A DNA stretch of 64,000 bases from an uncultured Finegoldia sp. (lineage in GTDB: Bacteria > Bacillota > Clostridia > Tissierellales > Peptoniphilaceae): positions 1-64,000 of the forward strand of contig NZ_CAAFUQ010000057.1 of the NCBI RefSeq assembly GCF_900766215.1, written 5' to 3'. The notes beneath the pieces are model-generated. The model made no database searches, had not been told where the DNA came from, and saw only the letters and a program-made list of their open reading frames with translations. Shown in pieces: positions 1 to 7,723 of the stretch. The translations under genes and the position numbers were made by a program. Every line of letters begins with the position of its first letter. Within the stretch, counting starts at the first letter, position 1.

Positions 1-180
1 ACAGATGTAACAGGAAACATCGCATTAGAAGAAGGCGTAGAAATGGTAATGCCAGGAGATAACGCAAAATTCATAATCGAATTAATCACTCCAATCGCAA
101 TCGAAGAAGGATTAAGATTTGCCATCAGAGAAGGCGGAAGAACAGTAGGAGCTGGCGTTGTTTCTAAAATTATAGAATAA
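1..180 (+). CDS. tuf: Elongation factor Tu, C-terminal end (partial)
   Basis: The first 180 bases read in frame 1 as the last 59 residues of EF-Tu, the GTPase that delivers aminoacyl-tRNA to the ribosome in the cytoplasm. The end of domain 3 is recognisable: a segment around [10 protein letters not shown], then the near-invariant [13 protein letters not shown] and a stop codon. The 5' part lies outside the window, so the start and the preceding gene are unknown. A good terminator follows 35 bases downstream, so this is probably the last gene of its transcript. The identification is secure because this tail is among the most conserved sequences in bacteria. Confidence 0.97.
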   Translation, partial: TDVTGNIALEEGVEMVMPGDNAKFIIELITPIAIEEGLRFAIREGGRTVGAGVVSKIIE

Positions 181-214
181 TAACCTTAATTAAGGTAGAT
201 AAATTAGACAAGCT

Positions 215-249
215 GAGCATCCGTTTTTAATGGATGCTCTAATTTTTTA
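215..249 (+). terminator. Intrinsic terminator after tuf
   Basis: The arms GAGCATCC (215-222) and GGATGCTC (232-239) pair perfectly around a 9-nt loop. A TAATTTTTT tract follows. Confidence 0.9.
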
Positions 250-261
250 AAGGAGGATTTT

Positions 262-645
262 ATGAACGATTTAACAAAAATATTATTTGACTATTTTAAG
301 GATAACGATATAGACCCAAACAAAGTTGCAAATTTAATTGAAGATGCAAAGATTAATGTGCTTGATGAAATGTTCGGAGAAGAAGGAGAATGGGTGCTTA
401 AAAAACTTGGCAGCGTTGAAAGCTTTGATAAGGAAAAAATCTTCCATTCAATAGCTCAAACATCCGATTCTGCTGGAGCAAAGATGAACTCTTCTGATGT
501 GAACATTATCGTTGAAGATGTACTAAAGAAAATGAAATCTATCAAGAGAAATGTATATCCAACAAAAGAAATCAGAGGATATGTAGAAGAAGCATTGAGA
601 GAAGAAGGCTACAAAAAAGTATTAGAAACTTACAAAAACAACTAA
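262..645 (+). CDS. Stand-alone ATP-cone domain protein
   Basis: This is a 127-residue soluble protein. From about residue 44 to the end it resembles the ATP-cone domain, the regulatory ATP/dATP-binding module at the N-terminus of ribonucleotide reductases and in NrdR. The visible features are a FDKEKIFHSI block, a helix like VEDVLKKMKSI, a PTKEIRGYVEEAL block and a final GYKKVLETY segment. The N-terminal 40 residues are acidic and of unknown role. There is no zinc ribbon as in NrdR and no reductase domain, so the cone stands alone. AAAGGAGG lies 8 bases upstream of the ATG. It sits between the tuf terminator and a secreted-protein gene, so the context gives no functional hint. Family assignment is by motif pattern; the role is unknown. 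Confidence 0.7.
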   Translation: MNDLTKILFDYFKDNDIDPNKVANLIEDAKINVLDEMFGEEGEWVLKKLGSVESFDKEKIFHSIAQTSDSAGAKMNSSDVNIIVEDVLKKMKSIKRNVYPTKEIRGYVEEALREEGYKKVLETYKNN

Positions 646-657
646 TTTGAGGTGAAA

Positions 658-1998
658 ATGAACACGAAATTATTGAAAAAAGTCTTGGCATCGACACTTG
701 CTCTATCCATGGTTCTTCCAATTGGAGTTGTAAATGCTGATAAACAAAACACACAACTACAAGAAAAATCACAACAAACTACAAGGATTTCTGGCAAGGA
801 TAGAATCATAACATCTGTAGAAATATCCAAATCAGCATACACAACATCAGAAAATGTAGTACTTGCAAGTGGATTCAACTTTGCAGATGCATTATCAGCA
901 GGTCAACTTGCATCAGCACTTAACGCACCACTTTTATTGTCATCACAAAACAAATTAGATTCACAAACAAAAAACGAAATCGAACGTTTGAAAGCGAAAA
1001 AAGTTTACGTTGTAGGTGGAGACAACGCAATCAGTAAAAACGGAATTGACACAACATTAAAATCAAAAAACATAGACGTAACAAGACTTGAAGGACAAGA
1101 CAGATATTCTACATCACAAAAAGTCATGGAAAAAACAAAAGAAATCATCAATCCAGAATATTTGTTGATAGCAAGTGGCAAAAACTTCCCAGATGCACTA
1201 GCAGCGACATCATTTTTTGTCAATCACAAATCAGTAATGGTTTTAAGTGATGGAGTAACTTATCCACAATCAAATTTACAAGAAATTGCAATCGGTGGGA
1301 AGAACCAACTACCACTAAAAGGATTTAAAGGAAGAAGAGTTTCTGGAAAAGACAGATACGAAACAGCATTAGAAATCGCAAAACTTTCATTTGACAAGAA
1401 CAACAACGCAATCCTTGCAAGTGGTCAAGTATTCGCAGATAGCTTGTCAGCAGTAAGCTTAACTAAAAAACACAACGCACCAATCATACTTACACAATCA
1501 AATAGCTTGACAGAAAATGCCAAGAGATATTTGAATGGCAAAAATGTGTTCATAGTTGGTGGGGAAAAGACTGTTGTGAAGGATATTTTGACTAGGAAAA
1601 AACCTGTTGCAAAGAAAGAAGATAAAAATTTGCACACAAAAACTGGTGAATATTTTTCAAGTTTAATAAGCTCAAAACTATCAAAATCAAAATCGAGAGA
1701 GTATAATCAAGCTTATGATGTTAAAATCAAGGGTGATTATCTTATAGTGTCTGGAAACATGAAATACTTTAAAGAAATCAATTCTTTTTCAGGCGGTAAA
1801 CCTTTAGGTCACAGCGTAAATCATTCTTTCAAAATAACTAATAAAACAAAATTTAAAGTGCACAGTGGAATGGCTCCTACAGCTTATTACAAAGCAAGTG
1901 ATTTTATTAATTACTACCACAAAGTTAGTAATGTAGGATTGGGACTATCGATTACTGTTGAAAATGGCGTGGCAACTGAGGTTCTGATAGCTTCGTAA
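658..1998 (+). CDS. Secreted cell-wall-binding (CWB2) repeat protein with unknown C-terminal domain
   Basis: This is a 446-residue exported protein. Residues 1 to about 28 form a signal peptide (KK, hydrophobic core, VNA cleavage site). Three consecutive CWB2 repeats fill about residues 38-320. Each carries the pattern R(I/L/V)xGxDRxxT, then ASGxxFxDALSA (or DSLSA) and a VVGG-type end. CWB2 triplets anchor proteins to secondary wall polymers of low-GC Gram-positives. The last 125 residues after a lysine-rich linker are probably the effector part, and I do not recognise them. An in-frame GTG at 652 lies inside the GAGGTGA ribosome binding site, so the ATG at 658 is the likely start. The next secreted gene (2453) is a paralog with a different C-terminus. 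Confidence 0.85.
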   Translation: MNTKLLKKVLASTLALSMVLPIGVVNADKQNTQLQEKSQQTTRISGKDRIITSVEISKSAYTTSENVVLASGFNFADALSAGQLASALNAPLLLSSQNKLDSQTKNEIERLKAKKVYVVGGDNAISKNGIDTTLKSKNIDVTRLEGQDRYSTSQKVMEKTKEIINPEYLLIASGKNFPDALAATSFFVNHKSVMVLSDGVTYPQSNLQEIAIGGKNQLPLKGFKGRRVSGKDRYETALEIAKLSFDKNNNAILASGQVFADSLSAVSLTKKHNAPIILTQSNSLTENAKRYLNGKNVFIVGGEKTVVKDILTRKKPVAKKEDKNLHTKTGEYFSSLISSKLSKSKSREYNQAYDVKIKGDYLIVSGNMKYFKEINSFSGGKPLGHSVNHSFKITNKTKFKVHSGMAPTAYYKASDFINYYHKVSNVGLGLSITVENGVATEVLIAS

Positions 1999-2010
1999 AT
2001 ATTAAACACA

Positions 2011-2039
2011 AGGGTGTAGATTGTTCTACACTCTTTTTT
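2011..2039 (+). terminator. Intrinsic terminator after the first CWB2 gene
   Basis: AGGGTGTAGA (2011-2020) pairs with TCTACACTCT (2025-2034) with one G-U pair and a TTGT loop. It runs into six T residues. Confidence 0.9.
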
Positions 2040-2104
2040 AATGAAATAATATATCAAATAATTCTCAAATAGGATATAATGATATTAAATATAGGAGGGA
2101 GTTT

Positions 2105-2374
2105 ATGAACAAAACGAAGAACAAAAGCTTGTGGACACTTATCATTGGCGTGGTGTGTCTTGTGGTTAGTTTTATATTGAAGGATTTTCAGTTTGATTTC
2201 TTAGGGAATCTGAGGCCTATTGGATTAGTGACGGTATATATTTGCCCGATTTTAGGAATAATTGGAATTGTTTTTTCTTTGATTGAAAAAAGTGTAGTGA
2301 GGGCTATTTTGAATTTTTTGTTAGTATTAGCGTTTCCAATAGTTATGTTTGTGGGAAATATGCTAATTAGGTAG
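2105..2374 (+). CDS. Small integral membrane protein
   Basis: This 89-residue protein has three likely membrane helices, at about residues 9-26, 38-60 and 66-87, separated by short charged turns. I do not recognise the family. AGGAGGGA sits 4 bases before the ATG, and a TATAAT at 2075-2080 in the preceding gap is a plausible -10 box, so it is probably transcribed alone. It lies between two CWB2 wall-protein genes, but there is no overlap or shared promoter to argue for a joint function. Its size, ribosome binding site and hydrophobic pattern make it a credible gene of unknown function. Confidence 0.65.
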   Translation: MNKTKNKSLWTLIIGVVCLVVSFILKDFQFDFLGNLRPIGLVTVYICPILGIIGIVFSLIEKSVVRAILNFLLVLAFPIVMFVGNMLIR

Positions 2375-2452
2375 TATTTGATAATAAAATTTTTTATAAA
2401 TTTATTAGTTATTGTGGTATCATAGTAGTATATTAAATTAATGGAGGAGAAA

Positions 2453-3691
2453 ATGTTGATTAAAAATTTGAAAAAACTTACACTAGCCGCTTTGGTTATT
2501 TCTTTTATGATTCCAGCGGGCGTGTCTAGCGCAAATGTTGAAAGTGTTACGAGAATTGCTGGAAAAGATAGGATTGGAACTTCTATTGAAATTTCAAAAG
2601 CGATGTTCAATGAATCAGACAATGTTGTACTTGCAAGTGGATTCAACTTTGCGGATGCTTTGTCAGCAGGTCAACTTGCAGCAGCTTTGAATGCGCCGCT
2701 TATTTTGTCAGATGAAAATATGGATTTAAGGGTGAAAGAAAAAATCGCAAATTTAAAGCCTAAGAATATGTATATTGTTGGCGGGGAAAATGCGTTGGGT
2801 TCAAATATCGAAGAATCTGTAAAATCTGCTGTTAATGATATTAACATTGAAAGGCTTAAAGGAAACAACAGATACGAAACTTCTGTGAAGGTTATGGAAA
2901 AAACAAAAGAATTTGTCGATGCAGAATATTTATTGATTGCGAGCGGCAAAAATTTCCCTGATGCTCTTAGTGCAACTAGTTTCATGGCAGATCACAAAGC
3001 ATTGATGGTACTTAGCGATGGTAATTCTTACCCAAAATCTGATTTGAAAGAAATAGCAATTGGTGGGGTTAACCAACTTCCGTTGAACGGTTTTACCGGA
3101 GAAAGAATTGCAGGAAAAGACAGATATCAAACATCACTTGCTCTTGCAAAAAAATCATTTGAAAACAATGAAAATGCTATTTTGGCAAATTCAAAAGTTT
3201 TCGCAGATAGCTTGTCAGCTGTAAGTATCGCAAAAAATTACAAGGCACCTATTATTTTGACAGACAATGAAAATTTAACACAATCTGCTAAGAATTATTT
3301 GGAAAATATGAAATCTGTAACTATTGTTGGTGGAGAAAAGTCTGTAGCTAGTAATATATTTTCCAATCCTACTGCTGAAGAAGTAAACGAGATGAAAAGA
3401 ATCGAAAGGGAAAGAAAAGCCAAGGAGGAACAAGCTAGAAAACAAAGGAAATTGGAACTAAAAAAACAAGAACAAGCCAAAAAAGAAGCTTCCAAACCAA
3501 GTAAACCAAACTACATCTACCAAGATGGATACGGTCCTGTTGGTGAAGGAAGAATTAAAGGGAATATGAATTCAATGATTTATCATCTTCCTGGACAAAG
3601 AGATTACAATAAGATCAAACCAAGTCATATAAGATATTTTAGAACAGAAAAAGAGGCTCGTGCTGCTGGTTTCAGAAGAGCTTTAAGATAA
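2453..3691 (+). CDS. Secreted CWB2 repeat protein with coiled-coil linker and C-terminal IKGN domain
   Basis: This is a 412-residue exported wall protein, paralogous to the product of 658-1998 over the signal peptide (cleavage after VSSA) and the three CWB2 repeats (about residues 28-300). After the repeats comes a K/E/Q-rich coiled coil (about 308-352). The last 60 residues contain GEGRIKGN, IYHLPGQRDY and a basic EKEARAAGFRRA end. A tail of this kind occurs at the C-terminus of many secreted nucleases and other exported Gram-positive proteins. An in-frame ATG at 2441 precedes the GGAGGA ribosome binding site (2443-2448), so the ATG at 2453 is the likely start. The wall polymer probably anchors the N-terminal part while the coiled coil extends the tail outward. 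Confidence 0.83.
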   Translation: MLIKNLKKLTLAALVISFMIPAGVSSANVESVTRIAGKDRIGTSIEISKAMFNESDNVVLASGFNFADALSAGQLAAALNAPLILSDENMDLRVKEKIANLKPKNMYIVGGENALGSNIEESVKSAVNDINIERLKGNNRYETSVKVMEKTKEFVDAEYLLIASGKNFPDALSATSFMADHKALMVLSDGNSYPKSDLKEIAIGGVNQLPLNGFTGERIAGKDRYQTSLALAKKSFENNENAILANSKVFADSLSAVSIAKNYKAPIILTDNENLTQSAKNYLENMKSVTIVGGEKSVASNIFSNPTAEEVNEMKRIERERKAKEEQARKQRKLELKKQEQAKKEASKPSKPNYIYQDGYGPVGEGRIKGNMNSMIYHLPGQRDYNKIKPSHIRYFRTEKEARAAGFRRALR

Positions 3692-3696
3692 CATAG

Positions 3697-3726
3697 AATG
3701 CTTCGTCATTTACGGGGCATTTTTTT
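3697..3726 (+). terminator. Intrinsic terminator after the second CWB2 gene
   Basis: AATGCTTCGT (3697-3706) pairs with ACGGGGCATT (3712-3721), including two T-G pairs, around a 5-nt loop. T residues follow. Confidence 0.85.
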
Positions 3727-3775
3727 AATTGCAAACAAAACTCATTTGGGTATATATATCACAGGGAGTGATTAA

Positions 3776-4318
3776 ATGAGAATTTTATATGCGATTAAAA
3801 ACATGGAAATTTGCATTAACAGTGTTGGTGCGAGGATTGAATATTTTAAGATAGATGGCGTGGATGCGATTGATGATTTGAAAATCTGCATTCCAAATTA
3901 CGGTGTGGACAAGACTTTTCGTTATCCGACTGATGGACTTTTCGTAAATGAAGAATACGATGTGGTGAGTAAGTCTGAGGATATGTGCGTGTTGAGATTG
4001 GTGCGTGAGGGTATCGAAAGTTTTGTTGTGTACCAATTAACACAAGATTTTGTGAGTGTTAATGTGAATGTGATTAACAATTCCGACCACACAATTAAGA
4101 TGAATCCTGCAGTTGTGATTGATTGGAAAAATAATTTGGAAGGTCAAAATATTGTGAGTGAAATTTCGGGGTGCAAATTAGAATCTGTGAGTGGTTTTGT
4201 TGAAGGAAAATATTCGTTTTATGTGGCGGATTTGAACGAAAGTTCAGTTCATTCAAAGTTTGGTTTGAAATGTGGTGAAAAATGTTCTATTTCTGCTAAG
4301 ATTAGGATAGTTTCGTGA
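3776..4318 (+). CDS. Hypothetical beta-rich protein, possibly mutarotase-like fold
   Basis: This 180-residue soluble protein has no signal peptide. The order of strands and the opening IKNMEICINSVGARIEYFKIDG recall the start of galactose mutarotase-like (GalM superfamily) proteins, where a GA(E/R)-x3-hydrophobic segment follows the first strand. It is much shorter than a real aldose 1-epimerase (about 300 residues) and I cannot find the catalytic His and Glu. It may be a partial or divergent fold, or unrelated. GGGAGTGATT precedes the ATG, and a possible TTGCAA-16-TATATA promoter lies at 3729-3756. The next gene has its own promoter, so this looks monocistronic. Confidence 0.5.
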   Translation: MRILYAIKNMEICINSVGARIEYFKIDGVDAIDDLKICIPNYGVDKTFRYPTDGLFVNEEYDVVSKSEDMCVLRLVREGIESFVVYQLTQDFVSVNVNVINNSDHTIKMNPAVVIDWKNNLEGQNIVSEISGCKLESVSGFVEGKYSFYVADLNESSVHSKFGLKCGEKCSISAKIRIVS

Positions 4319-4358
4319 TTTATCGCCATCGTGGGATATAAATTTCTGTGCTATTTTA

Positions 4359-4367
4359 TGATATAAT
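4359..4367 (+). promoter_or_regulatory. Extended -10 promoter of the yybS-gdpP-rplI-dnaB cluster
   Basis: TGATATAAT is a perfect extended -10 element, 12 bases before the GGAGGTG ribosome binding site. No good -35 box is visible at 17 bases, which is normal for the extended -10 class. Confidence 0.7.
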
Positions 4368-4390
4368 AATATGATAACGGAGGTGGGATT

Positions 4391-5287
4391 ATTAATACGA
4401 TTGATTATAAATCTTTAATGAAAATTTCATTAAAAGCTCTGATGATTTATGTTGTGAGCTTGTTTTTGTTTCCATTTGGATTTATTGTGTTGCCTTCTTA
4501 TTTTATTAAGTTAGGATTGGATAAAGATAACAGACTCGCTCTGATATCTTTCGGTATATTTTTTGTGTTGAGTATGGTTGTGTCAAGCCCTATGATAGCA
4601 ATTCCTGTCGGATTGTACATAATTTTGGTGTTCTATTCGATTTTGAATTTGCTTGGTTCGGGATTTGACGACAAACAAACTATAACGATTAGTTTCGTTG
4701 GAATTTGTGTTTTCGTTTTGTTGACGAATTTGCTTTTGAAACTAAATGCAGATATGTCGATTGCAGATGTGATTAACGTAAAGTTGAATGATTTCATGAA
4801 GGTTTTGAGTTCTGTGAAGATGGACGAAGAATTGATGAAGTCTTTTAAAATTATGTTTGAACAATCATCTAAGCTTATTGTGAGGGCTGTGTATGCAATT
4901 TTGGGACTTATCGCTTTTTATACAAGTGTGTTGAATGTGTATATTCCACAAAAATCTAAGGAACATCAGTTTCACGATTTCAGAATAGACACGAAATTCA
5001 CAATCACAATTGTTGGATTGGTATTGATTTCGGGAATTGTTTATTTTGTGAATAAGGATTTGGGAAATTATTTGTTGTATAATTTGTCGGTTTTCGGAAT
5101 TAGTTCGTACTTATTGGGAGGAATTGCTTTGATGTTTTCATATTTGAAATCATTATCGACTCCTTTTAAGGTGTTGACTGTTGTGATTTTAGTTGCCATT
5201 CAACCATTTATTTATATTTTGGCAGGCTTGGGAGCTTTGAACAGCTTTAAAGATCTGAGAAAGAAGGAAAAAGATGCAAGAGCTTAA
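4391..5287 (+). CDS. YybS-like DUF2232 membrane protein
   Basis: This is an integral membrane protein of about 298 residues with some eight helices, rich in Leu, Ile, Val and Phe, with a long soluble loop near the middle. Position and character match YybS/DUF2232, the membrane protein found directly upstream of gdpP in many Firmicutes; its biochemical role is unknown. The start is unusual. The first ATG (4418) has no ribosome binding site, but a perfect GGAGGTG at 4379-4385 is followed 7 bases later by in-frame ATT codons (4388 and 4391), and there is no ATG, GTG or TTG between. I annotate ATT 4391 as the probable start, with ATG 4418 (289 aa) as the alternative. The 3' end overlaps gdpP by 14 bases. 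Confidence 0.72.
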   Translation: MNTIDYKSLMKISLKALMIYVVSLFLFPFGFIVLPSYFIKLGLDKDNRLALISFGIFFVLSMVVSSPMIAIPVGLYIILVFYSILNLLGSGFDDKQTITISFVGICVFVLLTNLLLKLNADMSIADVINVKLNDFMKVLSSVKMDEELMKSFKIMFEQSSKLIVRAVYAILGLIAFYTSVLNVYIPQKSKEHQFHDFRIDTKFTITIVGLVLISGIVYFVNKDLGNYLLYNLSVFGISSYLLGGIALMFSYLKSLSTPFKVLTVVILVAIQPFIYILAGLGALNSFKDLRKKEKDARA

Positions 5288-7262
5288 ATATTCAATGAAG
5301 CGTTTGATTGTAGAATCGGTTTTGTTGGTGATACTTTCAGCGATTTTGTTTTATTTTCAAAATATCATAGGAACTTTGGCTTTTATTGTTTCGGCATTTT
5401 TGATAGTTAATGAATACACTTATATCAACAATAAGAACAAAAAGGTTGAGGATAAGATTATTAATCTTAATAATGAGTTTACAGATATTACTAAAAACGC
5501 TGTATTCAAGGTTCCTTTTCCACTTTTAATTATCAACGATAAGAACAAAATCAGTTGGTTTAACACTTATTTTAAGGATTTGGCTGACGATGAGATTGAG
5601 ATTTTCAACAATGAAATCGAAAAAATTCTGGATTTGAAGACTGTAAAAGACGACAATGACAACTTGGATTATTACGAAACACAAGTTGACGGCAAATATT
5701 ACAGATTTTATCCTGTTACGATAAAAGACAGCGAAGACAAGGATTTGACTTTGCTTTATGGTATCGACAACACTGCTTTCATGGATGTTGTGACTCTTTT
5801 GGACGAAAAAAGGCTTTGTTTGATGGATGTTTTCATCGACAATTACGATGAAGCGCGTAACAGCATCAAGGAAGAGGAGAGAACGAGGGTGTTCTCAGAT
5901 GTGGAAAATATTTTGCAAGATTTTGCGAGAGGTCACAACGCATTTATCAGAAAATACGAATCTGACAAGTTCGTTATGGTTATGGAAAAACACGAGCTTG
6001 AAAATATTATGCAACAAAAATTTTCTGTGTTGGATATGATTAAGGACATCAAAAACACAAACAATGTTCCCGTTACTTTGAGTATTGGTGCATCAATTAT
6101 TGGTGATACTCCGTACGAAATTCACGAAAAATCCAGAGCGTGCTTGGACGTTGCTCTTGGACGTGGAGGAGCACAAGCTGTGGTTGATACAGGAGAGCTT
6201 GAGTATTTCGGTGGCAAGAACAAGGCTGTTGAAAAAAGAAACAAGGTTAAGGCTAGAGTTGTGTCACACGCATTGAAAAAGCTTATTACTCAAAGTTCCA
6301 ATGTGTTTATCATGGGTCACAGAAATCCAGATATGGACTCGATTGGATCTAGTTTGGGAATGCTTGAAGCGTGCAAGATTAATAAAAAAGAATGTTATAT
6401 TATTTTGAATGAGGTTGGCCCTCAAATTGAGAATATTTACAATGCGGTTTTGGAAGAAAATCCAGAATACAAGAAATATTTTGTGAAGAATGCATTTGCT
6501 AAGGAAAATTGTAACAGCAATAGTTTGGTGATTATTTGCGACAACCACAGGAGAAATTCCGTAGAGTGTCAAGAAATTATGGATATTACGAAAAACATCG
6601 TGGTTATTGACCACCACAGAAGAAGTTCCGACTACATCAAGGATACTTCGTTGACTTATTTGGAACCTTACGCATCTAGTGCATCAGAAATGGTGACAGA
6701 AGTTTTGTTCTACATGACAGAAAAACTAGAAATTCCAAAGATTGTAGCAGAAGCATTACTTGCAGGAATCACTGTGGATACGAAGAATTTCTTTTATCAA
6801 ACAGGGGTTAGAACTTTTGAAGCGGCATCTATTTTGAAAAGACAAGGCGCAGACAGTGTCAAGGTTAAGAAGCTTTTCAAGGATGATGAAAGAACTATCA
6901 AACTAAAATCAGATGTTATCGCTTCATCGAAAATGTACAAAAACAACATCGCCATCGGAAGATTGGAAGAAGAAGTTGACGAGTCCATTTTGGTTGCGGC
7001 ACAATCGGCAGACGATTTGCTCAACATTTTGGGTGTGGAAGCTTCGTTTGTGTTGGCGAAAATAAAAGATAAAATCCATGTTAGTGCGAGAAGTTTGGGC
7101 AAAATATCGGTGCAATTGATTTTGGAAAAAGTCGGAGGTGGAGGTCACCTTACAAGTGCAGGTGCTCAATTAGAATGTAGCATGGATGAAGCAGAAGAAA
7201 AGATAAAACAAGCAATTGACGAATATATGAAGGAGGATACGGATGAAAGTTATATTGACTAG
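5274..7262 (+). CDS. gdpP: Cyclic-di-AMP phosphodiesterase GdpP
   Basis: This 662-residue membrane enzyme hydrolyses c-di-AMP to pApA and so controls cell-wall and potassium homeostasis. Two N-terminal helices (about residues 12-44) are followed by a degenerate PAS region (60-150). A divergent GGDEF-like domain (165-305) lacks the cyclase motif. Next is the DHH domain, with MGHRNPDMDSIG near residue 344 and IDHHRR near 444. The DHHA1 domain ends with GGGGHLTSAGA near 620. The metal-binding Asp and His residues are all present, so it should be active. It overlaps the upstream membrane gene by 14 bases and rplI by 20 bases, which indicates translational coupling. The same gene order is known in Bacillus and Clostridia. 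Confidence 0.95.
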   Translation: MQELKYSMKRLIVESVLLVILSAILFYFQNIIGTLAFIVSAFLIVNEYTYINNKNKKVEDKIINLNNEFTDITKNAVFKVPFPLLIINDKNKISWFNTYFKDLADDEIEIFNNEIEKILDLKTVKDDNDNLDYYETQVDGKYYRFYPVTIKDSEDKDLTLLYGIDNTAFMDVVTLLDEKRLCLMDVFIDNYDEARNSIKEEERTRVFSDVENILQDFARGHNAFIRKYESDKFVMVMEKHELENIMQQKFSVLDMIKDIKNTNNVPVTLSIGASIIGDTPYEIHEKSRACLDVALGRGGAQAVVDTGELEYFGGKNKAVEKRNKVKARVVSHALKKLITQSSNVFIMGHRNPDMDSIGSSLGMLEACKINKKECYIILNEVGPQIENIYNAVLEENPEYKKYFVKNAFAKENCNSNSLVIICDNHRRNSVECQEIMDITKNIVVIDHHRRSSDYIKDTSLTYLEPYASSASEMVTEVLFYMTEKLEIPKIVAEALLAGITVDTKNFFYQTGVRTFEAASILKRQGADSVKVKKLFKDDERTIKLKSDVIASSKMYKNNIAIGRLEEEVDESILVAAQSADDLLNILGVEASFVLAKIKDKIHVSARSLGKISVQLILEKVGGGGHLTSAGAQLECSMDEAEEKIKQAIDEYMKEDTDESYID

Positions 7263-7689
7263 TGATGTAGAAAAGCTTGGAAAAGCTGGAGAAATGGTTA
7301 ATGCCAAGACAGGTTTTGCGAGAAACTTCCTACTTCCTAACAAATTAGCCGTACAAGCAACAAAGGAAAACATAAAGATTTGGGAAGAAAAACAAGCTGA
7401 ACTAAGAGCTATTGAAAGAGAAAACATCAAAAACGCTAATGAATTAAAAGAAAAAATCGAAAATATAAAAGTAAAAATCGTCGCCAAAACAGGTGAAGGC
7501 GACAGACTTTTCGGTTCAATCACTTCAATGGATATCGAAAAAGCTTTGAAGGATCAACACGGTTTGGATGTTGATAAGAAAAAAATCGAAATGAAAGACA
7601 ACATCAAATCACTTGGAACTTTTAACGTTTTAGTTAGGGTATATCCAGATATTAACGCAAACTTGGAAGTAATTGTAGACAAGGAATAA
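7243..7689 (+). CDS. rplI: 50S ribosomal protein L9
   Basis: At 148 residues it has the usual length for L9, which binds domain V of 23S rRNA and helps maintain reading frame. The N-terminal globular domain shows the signature MKVILTxDVExLGKAGE and GFARNFLLPNKLA. The long connecting helix follows (about residues 40-75, charged), then a C-terminal domain with GEGDRLFGSIT. The start lies inside the end of gdpP, with GGAGGATACGG as ribosome binding site. It belongs to the yybS-gdpP-rplI-dnaB transcript. Confidence 0.97.
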   Translation: MKVILTSDVEKLGKAGEMVNAKTGFARNFLLPNKLAVQATKENIKIWEEKQAELRAIERENIKNANELKEKIENIKVKIVAKTGEGDRLFGSITSMDIEKALKDQHGLDVDKKKIEMKDNIKSLGTFNVLVRVYPDINANLEVIVDKE

Positions 7690-7723
7690 TTTTTAAAATA
7701 CACAAAAGAAAGGCGGTGAGGTA

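Noticed and set aside
652..654. GTG as start of the first CWB2 protein
   Set aside because: The GTG is part of the GAGGTGA ribosome binding site; ATG 658 follows at normal distance. The same reasoning rejects 2441, 44607, 47301 and 60911.
3776..4318. Full aldose 1-epimerase assignment
   Set aside because: The protein is about half the usual length and the catalytic His/Glu residues cannot be identified; only a possible fold similarity is kept.
5827..6276. Two plus-strand ORFs inside gdpP
   Set aside because: They lie in another frame of a well-conserved enzyme, with no ribosome binding sites.
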